Assembly (NCBI GenBank): GCA_963700185.1
Contig: CAVOWP010000012.1
Location: 124,001 to 188,000, forward strand
Source of the DNA: AP-15 sp963700185
Lineage (GTDB): Bacteria; Pseudomonadota; Alphaproteobacteria; ATCC43930; CGMCC-115725
Length of the DNA stretch: 64,000 nt
Direction: 5' to 3'
Positions 1 to 8,492 of this stretch are shown here, in pieces. Position 1 is the stretch's first letter. Every line of letters begins with the position of its first letter. A model generated the notes under the pieces. It was not told where the DNA came from, did no database searches, and saw only the letters and a program-made list of their open reading frames with translations. The translations under genes and the position numbers were made by a program.

Positions 1-74
1 AGCTCGACCGGGGACAGCTCGCGCTTGCCGATCAGCGCGGCGGCCTCGGCGATCGTCAGAAAATCGGGGACCAT
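1..74 (-). CDS. Amidase, AtzE/GatA-like (N-terminal 24 residues only)
   Basis: The reverse strand from an ATG at 74 reads MVPDFLTIAEAAALIGKREL and continues with SPVE off the window edge. This is the typical N-terminus of amidase-signature (GatA/AtzE-type) hydrolases: a short helix, then the G-x-L/I-S-P-V-E segment. The catalytic Ser-Ser-Lys region lies outside the window, so substrate cannot be judged. It starts 4 bases after the stop of the small gene upstream, as AtzE-type amidases do with their small partner. Confidence is limited by the short visible length. Confidence 0.6.
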   Translation of the reverse strand, partial: MVPDFLTIAEAAALIGKRELSPVE

Positions 75-78
75 GCCG

Positions 79-255
79 TCATTCCCCCGGAGGCGGGAAG
101 ATATGGGCAGGCTCGGCGCCCATCGCGCGCTTTCCCCGCACCCGCTCTGCCATTTCCTCGATGAAATGGGCGGCCGCCGCGATTTCCCGCCTCTCGCGCT
201 CCGGCACTTCGAGCCCGGCGGAGGCGAGCGCCGCCTCGACCTCGGCGCGGGTCAT
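79..255 (-). CDS. AtzG-like small partner of amidase
   Basis: This is a 58-residue acidic helical protein, MTRAEVEAALASAGLEVPER then ERREIAAAAHFIEEM and a Pro-rich end (IFPPPGE). Size, composition and position directly before an amidase match the AtzG-like (DUF4089) family, in which AtzG stabilises the hydrolase AtzE in the cyanuric-acid pathway; related pairs occur widely outside it. The ATG at 255 has an AAGG stretch just upstream; an in-frame GTG 15 bases earlier is an alternative start. Family assignment is by pattern and context, and function here is inferred. Confidence 0.6.
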   Translation of the reverse strand: MTRAEVEAALASAGLEVPERERREIAAAAHFIEEMAERVRGKRAMGAEPAHIFPPPGE

Positions 256-423
256 ACCTTGCGTTTTCACGATCCCGTGTCCCCTATGCTCCGGCTGCCT
301 CATTCTGGCGGAATTCGCCGCGCAGCGGAACAGAATATCTGGCAGCAGATGCGCGCATTGCGCAGCGAACGCGCGGGTGTGAGAGTCGCACTCGGTCAAG
401 ATCAACGAATCGGAGGGGACGCG

Positions 424-1257
424 ATGGCGGGCGAACGGCAGGTCGCGATCGTGACGGGAGCGGCGAGCGGCATCGGGCGGGCGATGAGTCTGGGTCTTCT
501 CGAAGGCGGCATCGATGTCGCCGCGGTCGACAGGGAGGCGGCTTGGCTCGACGAGCTGAAGGCGGCTGCGAGCGGCAGAAGCTTCAGCGGCGCATTGCAG
601 ACGATCCGGGCGGATTTGACGGATCCAACCTCGTTCGACGCGATCGTATCGGCGGTGCTCGGCGGCCCCGGTCGGCTCGACATTCTGGTCAACAATGCGG
701 GAATCGGACAGGATTCGATCCGCGCCGACCGTCGCCGCAACCCGATCCGGTTTTGGGAGATCACGCCGGAGCAATGGAGCCGCTTTGTCGCGGTCAATGC
801 GACGGGGCCCTTGATGATGGCCCGGGCGGTCGTCCCGCACATGCTGCGCGCCAAGCGCGGCCGCATCGTCACGGTCACCACCAGCCTCGGCACGATGCTC
901 CGAGAAGGCTATATCCTCTACGGCGCCAGCAAGGCGGCGGCCGAAGCGGCAACGGCGATAATGTCGGCCGATCTCGCAGGAACCGGCGTCACCGCCAATG
1001 TGCTGGTGCCGGGCGGAATGACCGATACGCGTATCATAGCCGATGGCGCGGTCGCCGATCGCAGCCGGCTGCTGCGGCCCGAGATCATGGCCCCGCCGCT
1101 ATTGTGGCTGGTCTCCGATGCTGCCACCGAGGTGACCGGGCGGCGCTTTCTGGCGGTGCACTGGGATAGCTCGCTGCCGCCCGCCGAAGCGGCGGAGAAA
1201 TGCGGCGCCCCGATCGCCTGGAAGAGCATCGCGACGATGCCGATCGAGCCGGACTGA
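424..1257 (+). CDS. Short-chain dehydrogenase/reductase (SDR)
   Basis: A 277-residue classical SDR. The nucleotide site TGAASGIG is at about residues 12-19, the structural NNAG at about 92-95, and the catalytic Tyr-x-x-x-Lys is seen as YGASK near residue 167, preceded by TVTTSLG where the active-site Ser sits. NAD(P)-dependent oxidation of an alcohol or keto group in the cytoplasm is expected; the substrate is unknown. The ATG at 424 follows a GGAGGGG ribosome site and puts the glycine motif at the usual distance, so the much longer upstream reading frame is discarded. It is followed immediately by the methyltransferase gene, probably in one transcript. Confidence 0.85.
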   Translation: MAGERQVAIVTGAASGIGRAMSLGLLEGGIDVAAVDREAAWLDELKAAASGRSFSGALQTIRADLTDPTSFDAIVSAVLGGPGRLDILVNNAGIGQDSIRADRRRNPIRFWEITPEQWSRFVAVNATGPLMMARAVVPHMLRAKRGRIVTVTTSLGTMLREGYILYGASKAAAEAATAIMSADLAGTGVTANVLVPGGMTDTRIIADGAVADRSRLLRPEIMAPPLLWLVSDAATEVTGRRFLAVHWDSSLPPAEAAEKCGAPIAWKSIATMPIEPD

Positions 1258-1272
1258 ATGGAGGGATCGGAC

Positions 1273-2139
1273 ATGGGCACTGGAGCCAATGCCGCGCAGC
1301 AAGAATATTGGAACACCGTTGCCGGCCCACGCTGGGTCGGGCTCGCCGGCTTTGTTGAAAAGCGGGTGCAGAAGGTCAACGATCTGCTGCTGGCGCGATC
1401 GGCGGTCGCGCCTGGAGAAAAGCTGCTGGAGGTCGGCTGCGGGACCGGCGCCGCCACGGTGCCCCTGGCCGAAACGGTCGGCGACACCGGCGAGGTCGTC
1501 GGGATCGACATCTCCGAGCCGATGCTGGCCGCCGCGCGCGAGCGGATCTCGCACAGCGGGCTACGCAACATCACGCTGCTGCGGGCGGACGCGCAGGTTC
1601 ATGCCTTCGAGCCCGATCGCTTCGACCTGATCGCGTCGCGCTTTGGCGTGATGTTCTTTGGCGATCCGGTAGCCGCTTTCCGGAACCTGCTCGGTGCGAC
1701 CCGGCCCGGCGGGCGGCTCTGTTTTGCGTGCTGGGCCGCGCTCGCGGAAAATCGGCACTGGCTGATCCCTTACGAGGTCGCCCTGCGGCATTTGGGACCA
1801 CCCGCGCCGAAGCCTTCCCACGCACCGGGACCCATGGCTTTCGCCGATCCGGAATACGTGCGCTCGTTCCTCGAAGGGGCGGGGTACGAGGGCATCGAGA
1901 TCCGGCGCGAGACACCCGACATTATCGGTGCGAGCCCCCGAGAAGAGGCCGAGTACGCCTGCGTCATGGGCCCCTCGCACAGGCTTATCGACGAGAAGAA
2001 GCCACAGGACAGCGTCCGCGAATTGATCAAGCAGGAAATGACCGAGGCCTTCGCAGCTTATCCGAAGGGCGAAGAGATGGTGCTTCCTTCCACTATCTTT
2101 CTGGTGACGGCCCGCCGCGCCGATGCCGCAGTCTCGTAA
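1273..2139 (+). CDS. Class I SAM-dependent methyltransferase
   Basis: About 288 residues. Motif I LLEVGCGTGAATVPLA, motif II-like VVGIDISEPML and the post-II RPGGRL segment define a UbiE/Methyltransf_11-type Rossmann methyltransferase. The ATG at 1273 is preceded by GGAGGG at 1260-1265 at ideal spacing; an ATG directly abutting the upstream stop (1258) is possible but less well placed. The acceptor substrate cannot be predicted. Its place behind the SDR suggests a shared small-molecule pathway. Confidence 0.85.
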   Translation: MGTGANAAQQEYWNTVAGPRWVGLAGFVEKRVQKVNDLLLARSAVAPGEKLLEVGCGTGAATVPLAETVGDTGEVVGIDISEPMLAAARERISHSGLRNITLLRADAQVHAFEPDRFDLIASRFGVMFFGDPVAAFRNLLGATRPGGRLCFACWAALAENRHWLIPYEVALRHLGPPAPKPSHAPGPMAFADPEYVRSFLEGAGYEGIEIRRETPDIIGASPREEAEYACVMGPSHRLIDEKKPQDSVRELIKQEMTEAFAAYPKGEEMVLPSTIFLVTARRADAAVS

Positions 2140-2215
2140 AGTTCCGACCCCATCTGGACAGAATGCCGCATGGTGGTTGTAATGGTCCGCGGTTGGCTGG
2201 CGTCAGGCAATTTCG

Positions 2216-5200
2216 ATGGATGTAGCCGAATGGCTGCGCGGGCTCGGGCTCGACCAATACATCACCGCGTTCCGCGCCAACGACATTGACGAGGAGCTAT
2301 TCCGCCGGCTCACCGCCGAGGATCTGCGCGAGTTGGGTGTCACCTCGATCGGCCATCGTCGCAGACTGCTCGACGCCATCGCCGCGCTCGGCACCGCCGA
2401 AGCATTGCCGACCCCGATTCCACCCATCGCGCCCTATGGCGGCAGCCCCCTCCCTAACCCTCCCCCGCAAGCGGGGGAGGGAAGAGTGGGGGCCGAGGCG
2501 GAGCGCCGGCAGCTGACGGTGATGTTCTGCGACCTCGTCGGTTCGACGCCGCTCTCGGTACGCTTCGACCCCGAGGATCTGCGCGAGATCCTTGGGGTCT
2601 ATCACCGCTGCGTTGCCGACACCGTCGGCCGGTTCGCCGGATTTGTCGCGAAATACATGGGCGACGGCGTGCTGGTCTATTTCGGCTACCCCGAGGCGCA
2701 TGAGGACGATGCCGAGCGCGCGGTCCGGTCCGGGCTCGCCGTCATCGACGCGGTCAGCCGGCTCGCGACGCCGGAACAGCTGAACGTGCGGCTCGGCGTC
2801 GCCAGTGGGCTTGTCGTGGTCGGCGATTTGATCGGAGCCGGGGCCGCGCAGGAGCGGGGGGTAGTCGGCGAGACCCCGAACCTCGCCGCCCGGCTGCAGT
2901 CGCTGGCCGCGCCCGGCACGCTCGTCATTGCCGAGAGCACGAGACGACAAATCGGCGGACTGTTCGAGATTGAGGATCTCGGGCCGCAGCCGCTCGCCGG
3001 TTTTGCCGAACCGCGGCGCGCCTGGCGCGTCATTGGCGAAAGCGGCGTCTTGAGCCGCTTCGAGGCGCTGCGCTCCGAGGCGACGCCGCTCGTCGGACGC
3101 GACGAAGAGCTCGACCTGCTGCTGCGGCGCTGGCGACAGGCAAAAGGCGGCGAAGGACGGGCGGTGCTGATCTCGGGGGAGCCCGGGATCGGCAAATCGC
3201 GCCTTACCGCAGTGCTGTCGCAGGCGCTCGCCGGCGAGCGGCACACCCGGCTGCGCTATTTCTGCTCGCCGCACGATCAGGACAGCGCGCTCCACCCCTT
3301 CATCACCCAGCTCGAACGCGCCGCCCGGTTCGCGCGCGACGACACGGCCGATCAAAAGCTCGAGAAACTGAGGGGATTGCTCGCGCCCGGTGCGCGCGGC
3401 GATGATGAAATCGAGTTGCTGGGCGAGCTGCTGTCATTGCCAAATTTTGCCGCTGATCTCAATTTGAGCCCCCAGCGCAAGCGCCAAAAGCTGTTCGAAG
3501 CACTGGTTTATCAGCTCGAGTTCCTCGCGCGCCGCCGGCCGGTACTGATGGTATTTGAAGACGCGCATTGGATCGACCCGACCTCGCGCGAATTACTCGA
3601 CCTGAGCCTCGATCGGGTCGCACGGCTGCCGGTGCTGCTCGTCGTCACCTTCCGGCCGGAGTTTCAGCACGGCTGGAGCGGTCAGTCGCATGTCGTCACA
3701 CTGGCGCTGAACCGGCTCGGCGGGAATGACGGCGCCACGCTGGTCGAGCGGCTCGCCGGTAATGCCGGCCTCGCCCGGCAGACCGTCGACAAGATCGTCG
3801 AACGTGCCGACGGTGTGCCGCTATTCCTCGAAGAGCTGACCAAGGCAGTGCTCGAAACCGACGCTCGCGACAACCGGATTGCCACAGTGTTGGCGGCGAG
3901 CCCGCTGTCGGAGCTCGCGATCCCCGCCACCCTGCACGCCTCTCTGATCGCGCGGCTCGATCGCCTAGGGCCGATCGTCAAGGAGATCGGGCAGATTGGA
4001 GCCGTCATTGGCCGCGAGTTCGGGTATGACCTCATCGAAGAGGTGGCGCGGCGGCCTGCCGCCGAGCTGCGATCAGGGCTCGACCGCCTCGTCAAGGCCG
4101 GACTGTTGTTCTGCCGCGGCGTCCCGCCGCAATCTTCCTACCTGTTCAAGCACGCGCTGGTGCAGGACGCCGCCTATGGCACCTTGCTGCGCGCGAGAAG
4201 GCAGGAATTGCACACCCGCGTCGCCGGCGAGCTGGGGCAACACTTTGCCGATCTCGTCGAGCGGCAGCCCGAACTCCTGGCCCATCATCTGACCGCCGCC
4301 GGCGATACCGAGCATGCGGTCATTCAATGGCTAAAGGCCGGGCAGCATGCCGCGGCGGGCTCGGCGCATCTTGAAGCGATCGGCCATTTCGAGCGCGGCC
4401 TCTCGGCACTGGCGGCGCTGCCCGAGGGTCCGGCTCGGGACGGACTGGAGATCGAACTGCAACTGACCCGCGGCCTCTCGCTGTTCACAGCCAAAGGGTA
4501 TATTTCGACCGAGGCGGCCGACGCCTACGCCCGGGCTAGCGAGCTTGCCGAGCAGTGGGGCGATGCACGCCAGCTGTTCACAGCCGTCTACGGTCTTTGG
4601 ACGTCGGCTGCCGGAAGCGGCCGGCTTATCGCCAGCCGAGAGCTGTCGGAGCGATTACTCCGATTGACCGCCAGCGGCTCGGAGGAGGGATTACGGTTGC
4701 AGGCGCATCACAGTGCCTGGACGACCGGTTTGTTTGGTGGCGACCCGGCGACAGCGCGTGAGCACTGCAACGCAGGACTTCGGCTTTATGACCCCGAACG
4801 GCACCGTTCACACCGCCTGCTTTATGGCGGCCATGATCCCGGCGTCTGCGGCCACTTCATCGGCGGACAGGTCCACTGGCTGCTCGGATACCCCGAGCAG
4901 GCGTTGGCGCTCGGCAGGGCAGCATTGGCATTAGCCGAGCGTATCGGACACCCCTTCAGTCTCGCCTCGGCGCTGCTTTTCAACGGGGTGCTTCACCTCG
5001 ATTGCGGTGAGCCGGAAACGGCGCTACAACTGCTCGGCGCCGCCGAAGCAGTCGCTGCCGAGCAACGACTTGGATTTGTCGTGGAACCTCGGTTTATACG
5101 TGGTGCCGCTCTGAGCGCGCAGGGAGCACTCGACGAGGCCGTCGCCTGCATGCGCGAGGGGCTCGCTGGCCGGCTCGGCGCGATCCAATTTCGCCCCTTC

Positions 5201-5590
5201 GCTATTGCCCGCCTGGCCGAAGCGCTGTCGCGGCAGGAGGAGTACAGGGCGGCCCTCGCGACCGTGAAAAACGGGCTGAAGATTCTGGAAGAAACCGGAC
5301 ACCAGCAGTTGGAGGCGGAGTTTCATCGTCTCGAGGGCATCGCACTTTCCGGTCTCAACCAGCTCGAAGAAGCCCGGAGCGCATTCGAGGAGGCCCTCCG
5401 CATCGCGCGCGGACAACAAGCCAAGGCCTATGAGCTGCGCGCCGCGACGAGCCTCGCGCGGCTGTGGGGCGACAAGGGCCGGCTGGCCGAAGCGCGCGAA
5501 TTGCTCACGCCCGTCTACGGCTGGTTCACCGAGGGCTTCGACACGGCCGATCTGAGGGACGCGAAGGCTGTGCTCGATCAGTTGGCCTGA
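2216..5590 (+). CDS. SAM-domain adenylate/guanylate cyclase with AAA ATPase and TPR region
   Basis: A 1124-residue multidomain signalling protein. Residues ~1-62 form a SAM domain (VAEWLRGLGLDQYITAF). Residues ~98-275 are a class III nucleotide cyclase with metal-binding FCDLVGST and the KYMGDGVLVYFG strand. A large STAND/AAA-type ATPase follows, with Walker A GEPGIGKS near residue 322 and Walker B VLMVFEDAHW near 445. The C-terminal ~450 residues are helical TPR-like repeats. This is the widespread SAM-cyclase-ATPase architecture of Rhizobiales; the trigger is unknown. No signal peptide or membrane segment is visible, so it should be cytoplasmic. The linker between SAM and cyclase (~residues 77-95) is encoded by a palindromic repeat element. 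Confidence 0.9.
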   Translation: MDVAEWLRGLGLDQYITAFRANDIDEELFRRLTAEDLRELGVTSIGHRRRLLDAIAALGTAEALPTPIPPIAPYGGSPLPNPPPQAGEGRVGAEAERRQLTVMFCDLVGSTPLSVRFDPEDLREILGVYHRCVADTVGRFAGFVAKYMGDGVLVYFGYPEAHEDDAERAVRSGLAVIDAVSRLATPEQLNVRLGVASGLVVVGDLIGAGAAQERGVVGETPNLAARLQSLAAPGTLVIAESTRRQIGGLFEIEDLGPQPLAGFAEPRRAWRVIGESGVLSRFEALRSEATPLVGRDEELDLLLRRWRQAKGGEGRAVLISGEPGIGKSRLTAVLSQALAGERHTRLRYFCSPHDQDSALHPFITQLERAARFARDDTADQKLEKLRGLLAPGARGDDEIELLGELLSLPNFAADLNLSPQRKRQKLFEALVYQLEFLARRRPVLMVFEDAHWIDPTSRELLDLSLDRVARLPVLLVVTFRPEFQHGWSGQSHVVTLALNRLGGNDGATLVERLAGNAGLARQTVDKIVERADGVPLFLEELTKAVLETDARDNRIATVLAASPLSELAIPATLHASLIARLDRLGPIVKEIGQIGAVIGREFGYDLIEEVARRPAAELRSGLDRLVKAGLLFCRGVPPQSSYLFKHALVQDAAYGTLLRARRQELHTRVAGELGQHFADLVERQPELLAHHLTAAGDTEHAVIQWLKAGQHAAAGSAHLEAIGHFERGLSALAALPEGPARDGLEIELQLTRGLSLFTAKGYISTEAADAYARASELAEQWGDARQLFTAVYGLWTSAAGSGRLIASRELSERLLRLTASGSEEGLRLQAHHSAWTTGLFGGDPATAREHCNAGLRLYDPERHRSHRLLYGGHDPGVCGHFIGGQVHWLLGYPEQALALGRAALALAERIGHPFSLASALLFNGVLHLDCGEPETALQLLGAAEAVAAEQRLGFVVEPRFIRGAALSAQGALDEAVACMREGLAGRLGAIQFRPFAIARLAEALSRQEEYRAALATVKNGLKILEETGHQQLEAEFHRLEGIALSGLNQLEEARSAFEEALRIARGQQAKAYELRAATSLARLWGDKGRLAEARELLTPVYGWFTEGFDTADLRDAKAVLDQLA
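2446..2492. repeat. GC-rich palindromic repeat inside the cyclase gene
   Basis: The core is CCCTCCCCCGC, a 2-nt AA loop, then GCGGGGGAGGG (2458-2481), flanked by CCCCCTCCCTAA and a GTGGGGG end. The same element recurs at 36568-36607, 39471-39524 and 51131-51178. Here it lies in frame in the cyclase gene and is translated as a Pro/Gly-rich linker (LPNPPPQAGEGRVG). Confidence 0.9.
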
Positions 5591-5608
5591 GGCAGCAATT
5601 CTTCGCGT

Positions 5609-6049
5609 CTATGCATCGCCGACCAGCGGGTTCACCACAGTGATCCCGGCGAAACGGCTGAAATCCCGGTCTGCCGACCACAGCTCACGCACGCCATGCT
5701 GTCGGCACAAAGCTGCGACCCGCGCGTCATGGACCTGCGGCCCGGTTACGCGGCCGTCTGCGAGCAGGGTGCGCAATGTCGGCCAATGCGCCACCGACTC
5801 GGTCAAGAGCGCCAATGTCGGCGATTCGAGCCAGGCCTCTACCTGGTCGAGGGCGCGGTCCAGCGGTGTCGGCGGCGCGTAGATGCGCCGATGCGTCACG
5901 ATGGCTAGGAACTCGTGCAGGCACGGCCAGGGAATGGCCCAGGTTGCCGGTCCTTCGGCCAACTCCGCCACACACCGGAAGGCGGCCTCGTGGAACAGCG
6001 AATCCTCGCGATGTGCGTAGACGAGAATGTTGGTATCGACGGCGATCAC
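5609..6049 (-). CDS. PIN-domain toxin, VapC family
   Basis: A 146-residue PIN-domain ribonuclease. The first acidic residue is in IAVDTNILVYAH at the N-terminus, a Glu in CLHEFLAIV, and later acidic residues in QVHDARVAAL and WSADRDFSRF. VapC proteins are Mg-dependent RNases acting on tRNA or other RNAs. The start is taken as the GTG at 6049, which overlaps the antitoxin stop as GTGA; the longer ATG start at 6091 would add residues unlike a PIN N-terminus. It forms an operon with the antitoxin just upstream. Confidence 0.85.
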   Translation of the reverse strand: MIAVDTNILVYAHREDSLFHEAAFRCVAELAEGPATWAIPWPCLHEFLAIVTHRRIYAPPTPLDRALDQVEAWLESPTLALLTESVAHWPTLRTLLADGRVTGPQVHDARVAALCRQHGVRELWSADRDFSRFAGITVVNPLVGDA

Positions 6050-6291
6050 GCGCCGCGATCTGCGTAGGTCAGATCGCGCAAGGTATCCCATGATGCCTCG
6101 CCGAACTCCGCCTGCCGTCCCTTGCCCTTGAAGCTGGCCCGGCGCAGCTTGAACGGCGCGCCGCGCTTTGTCTCGGCGACGACACGGTGAAGCCCGCGCT
6201 CCACCAACGTCCGCAGGGTGACACCTTCCCGTGCCGCGAGCTGGCGGACTTCGAGCAGCAACGAATCGGAAATCTCGACGGTGGTCTTCAC
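6046..6291 (-). CDS. Antitoxin of VapBC-type module
   Basis: An 81-residue protein starting with GTG, MKTTVEISDSLLLEVRQLAA, a ribbon-helix-helix-like N-terminus, followed by a basic tail (KLRRASFKGKGRQ) that would bind the toxin. The gene overlaps its toxin by the GTGA junction, typical of translationally coupled TA pairs. Autoregulation of the intergenic promoter shared with the opposite TA pair is expected but not shown. Confidence 0.8.
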   Translation of the reverse strand: MKTTVEISDSLLLEVRQLAAREGVTLRTLVERGLHRVVAETKRGAPFKLRRASFKGKGRQAEFGEASWDTLRDLTYADRGA

Positions 6292-6412
6292 GAACTAACC
6301 CAGCGATATGGGCATGATGATATGGTGATCCATATATCCCTCATCCGATCAGCGCAAGGCCGAGACCGAGACCGCCCTTGGTCGTTTGACAAAGCGGTAT
6401 TCCGGTCTAAGA

Positions 6413-6430
6413 TTGACCATCTATGGTCAA
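6413..6430. promoter_or_regulatory. Inverted repeat overlapping the Phd-type antitoxin start
   Basis: TTGACCAT-CT-ATGGTCAA is a perfect 8-bp inverted repeat with a 2-nt spacer; its right half contains the antitoxin ATG at 6423. Weak outer pairing (TCTAAG / CTTAGA) extends it. It is a good candidate operator for autorepression by the Phd/YefM-type antitoxin. Confidence 0.6.
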
Positions 6431-6680
6431 ATCGGTCTTAGAGGACGCGTTGGGCACAACCGTATCGGTGGCAGAGGCCAAGTCCCAGTTTGCCGCGCTG
6501 ATCGCCCGCGCGGAGGCGGGCGAGAAAATCATTGTGACGCGGAGCGGGCGCGCTGTCGCCTGCCTCGGCCCGCTTCCTGGGCGGCAGCCGATCAAGTATG
6601 GGGAGCTCAGAGGGGTGTTCCTGGCGGAGGATTTGACCATTCCGGAAGAAGTCATGCGGGATTTCGAGCCGAGCGAGTGA
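6423..6680 (+). CDS. Type II antitoxin, Phd/YefM family
   Basis: An 85-residue protein with the classic N-terminal pattern VSVAEAKSQFAALIARAEAG, then EKIIVTRSGRAVACL, which defines the Phd/YefM DNA-binding fold. The C-terminal part (EDLTIPEEVMRDFEPSE) is the acidic toxin-binding tail. The stop overlaps the GTG of the toxin gene (GTGA). It is probably self-repressed through the palindrome over its start. Confidence 0.9.
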   Translation: MVKSVLEDALGTTVSVAEAKSQFAALIARAEAGEKIIVTRSGRAVACLGPLPGRQPIKYGELRGVFLAEDLTIPEEVMRDFEPSE

Positions 6681-7066
6681 TCGCCGCACTGCTGGTAGAT
6701 ACCCATCTCGTTCTCTGGGCGAGGATCACGCCGGAACGGCTCACGGCCAGCGAACGGCGCGCGCTCGATGACGCGCGCTCATGTTATATGAGCGCCGTCA
6801 GCCTCTGGGAAATCGCGATCTTGATGGCGCTGAACCGCGTCGCTCGGGACCAGCGCCTCTTGGTGGTTCCCGACGGCTTCGATCTGCTTCCGGTGCTGCC
6901 CGATCACTGCAAGGCGTTGGTCACGCTCCCGCGACGACATCGTGATCCGTTCGACCGAATGCTGATTGCGCAAGCGCGGGCCGAGCGCCTCGCCCTGTTG
7001 ACCCGCGACAGAGCAATCATCGCTTACGGCACTGCGGGCGCCGACGTGGTGACGTTCGATGGCTGA
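6677..7066 (+). CDS. PIN-domain toxin (VapC-like) paired with Phd antitoxin
   Basis: About 129 residues from GTG 6677. It has LLVDTHLVLWA with the first catalytic Asp, SAVSLWEIAILMALNRV with the conserved Glu, DPFDRMLIAQA with the third acidic residue, and LLTRDRAIIAYG near the end. This is the DTH-type PIN toxin typically coupled to Phd antitoxins. The start is set by the GTGA overlap; the longer upstream reading frame is the antitoxin read in another frame. Confidence 0.88.
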   Translation: MIAALLVDTHLVLWARITPERLTASERRALDDARSCYMSAVSLWEIAILMALNRVARDQRLLVVPDGFDLLPVLPDHCKALVTLPRRHRDPFDRMLIAQARAERLALLTRDRAIIAYGTAGADVVTFDG

Positions 7067-7177
7067 CCATAAAATCGCCTGCTTGAGGATGCATAGTCCT
7101 TGGTGCGAGCGGTCCCAATGAGTGGCCGTCGGATCCTGCTATTGGTGCAACTTTGACGAGCGATTTTGCTGTAGATT

Positions 7178-7193
7178 TGCTGCAGGTGCAGCA
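7178..7193. promoter_or_regulatory. 16-bp palindrome upstream of CoA-transferase gene
   Basis: TGCTGCA-GG-TGCAGCA is a perfect inverted repeat (7-bp arms) about 50 bases before the GTG start at 7245. Position and symmetry suggest a repressor operator; the regulator is unknown and none is adjacent. Confidence 0.4.
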
Positions 7194-7244
7194 GAGTGAA
7201 ATATTTGATGCCCGTCTTGATTGTAGATTAGGAAAGGTGACGCG

Positions 7245-8459
7245 GTGAGTGAAGCCAGGCCGGGGCCGCTCGCCGGCATCAAGATCCTCGATCTGACCAC
7301 CGTGGTTTTGGGGCCGCTGGCGACGCAGATCCTCGGCGACCTCGGCGCCGAGGTGATCAAGATCGAGGCGCCGGGCGGCGACATCATGCGGTATGCCGAG
7401 CCGGCTCGGCATCGCGAGATGGGCCACGTCTTTCTCAACCTCAATCGCAACAAGCGCTCGCTCGTGCTCGACCTGAAGCAGGCGGATGCGGCACCGGTGC
7501 TGTTGGCCCTGGTCCGGCAGAGCGATGTCCTGATGCACAATATGCGCCCGCAGGCGATGGCGCGACTCGGCTACGCCTGGGAGCGGTTGCGCGAAGTCAA
7601 CCCGCGCCTCGTCTACTGCTCGGCGCATGGCTATGGGCAGGATGGCCCATTCGCCGAGCGGCCGGCCTTTGACGACATCATCCAGGGCGGCTGCGGACTG
7701 GTCGCGCTCGAAGCGGCAACCGGCGGCGAGGCGCGCTTCGTCCCGACTTTGATCGGCGACAAGACCGTCGGCCTGACGATGGTTTATGCGGTCATGGCGG
7801 CGCTTTTGCAGCGCGAGCGCACCGGAGAGGGCCAAGCGGTCGAGGTGCCGATGCTGGAGACGATGACCGCGTTCGTCATGGCCGAGCACATGGGCGGGCT
7901 GACCTTCGATCCGCCGATCGGAGAGCCCGGTTACTCTCGAATGCTCGCGCCGGACCGCCGGCCGCACCGCACCGCGGACGGGCATATCTGCATTCTGCCC
8001 TACACCGATCGGCACTGGAGGGATTTCTTCGGCATCGCCGGGCGCCCGGAACTCGCCGACGACCCGCGGCTTGCCGACGCGCAAACAAGAAGCCGACACG
8101 TCGCCGAGCTTTATGCGTTGATCGCCGAATGCGTGCGCGACGGGTCGACCGCACTCTGGCTCGAAAAGCTCAAATCGGCCGATATCCCGTCCGGGCCGGT
8201 CAATGCGCTCGGCGGATTGCCGGCGGACGAGCACCTTGCCGCCGTGGAGATGTTTCCGCGGACCGACCACCCCACTGAAGGCAGCATCCGGATTGTCCGG
8301 CCGCCGGTGCGGTTCGGCGAGGCGGACTGCGCTCTGCGCCGCCCGGCGCCGCGACTGGGCGAACATTCGCGCGAGATCCTGCGCGAAGCCGGGTTCGCCG
8401 ATGACAAAATCTCGGATCTGCTCGCCCGCAAGGTCGCGATCGAAGCGGTCGAACTGTGA
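7245..8459 (+). CDS. Class III CoA-transferase (CaiB/BaiF family)
   Basis: A 404-residue protein starting at GTG 7245 with GGAAAGG at 7231-7237. LAGIKILDLTTVVLGPLATQ and LGAEVIKIEAPGGD form the CoA-binding N-terminus; the likely catalytic Asp is in VPTLIGDKTVG near residue 170, the family's position. These enzymes move CoA between carboxylic acids by a formyl/oxalyl-CoA-type mechanism. The acid substrate cannot be read from the sequence. A TauD-type dioxygenase gene follows after 33 bases, so the two may act on one compound. Confidence 0.9.
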   Translation: MSEARPGPLAGIKILDLTTVVLGPLATQILGDLGAEVIKIEAPGGDIMRYAEPARHREMGHVFLNLNRNKRSLVLDLKQADAAPVLLALVRQSDVLMHNMRPQAMARLGYAWERLREVNPRLVYCSAHGYGQDGPFAERPAFDDIIQGGCGLVALEAATGGEARFVPTLIGDKTVGLTMVYAVMAALLQRERTGEGQAVEVPMLETMTAFVMAEHMGGLTFDPPIGEPGYSRMLAPDRRPHRTADGHICILPYTDRHWRDFFGIAGRPELADDPRLADAQTRSRHVAELYALIAECVRDGSTALWLEKLKSADIPSGPVNALGGLPADEHLAAVEMFPRTDHPTEGSIRIVRPPVRFGEADCALRRPAPRLGEHSREILREAGFADDKISDLLARKVAIEAVEL

Positions 8460-8492
8460 TAGGATCTCTGCAGCAATCCCAAGGAGAGCGCG

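Noticed and set aside
25..423. N-terminal extension of the first SDR
   Set aside because: The extension overlaps the AtzG-like gene on the other strand and lacks SDR character; ATG 424 has a good ribosome site.
7178..7193. Treating the 16-bp palindrome as a terminator of the preceding toxin gene
   Set aside because: No T-run follows and it lies over 100 bases after the toxin stop but close to the next start, so an operator is the better reading.
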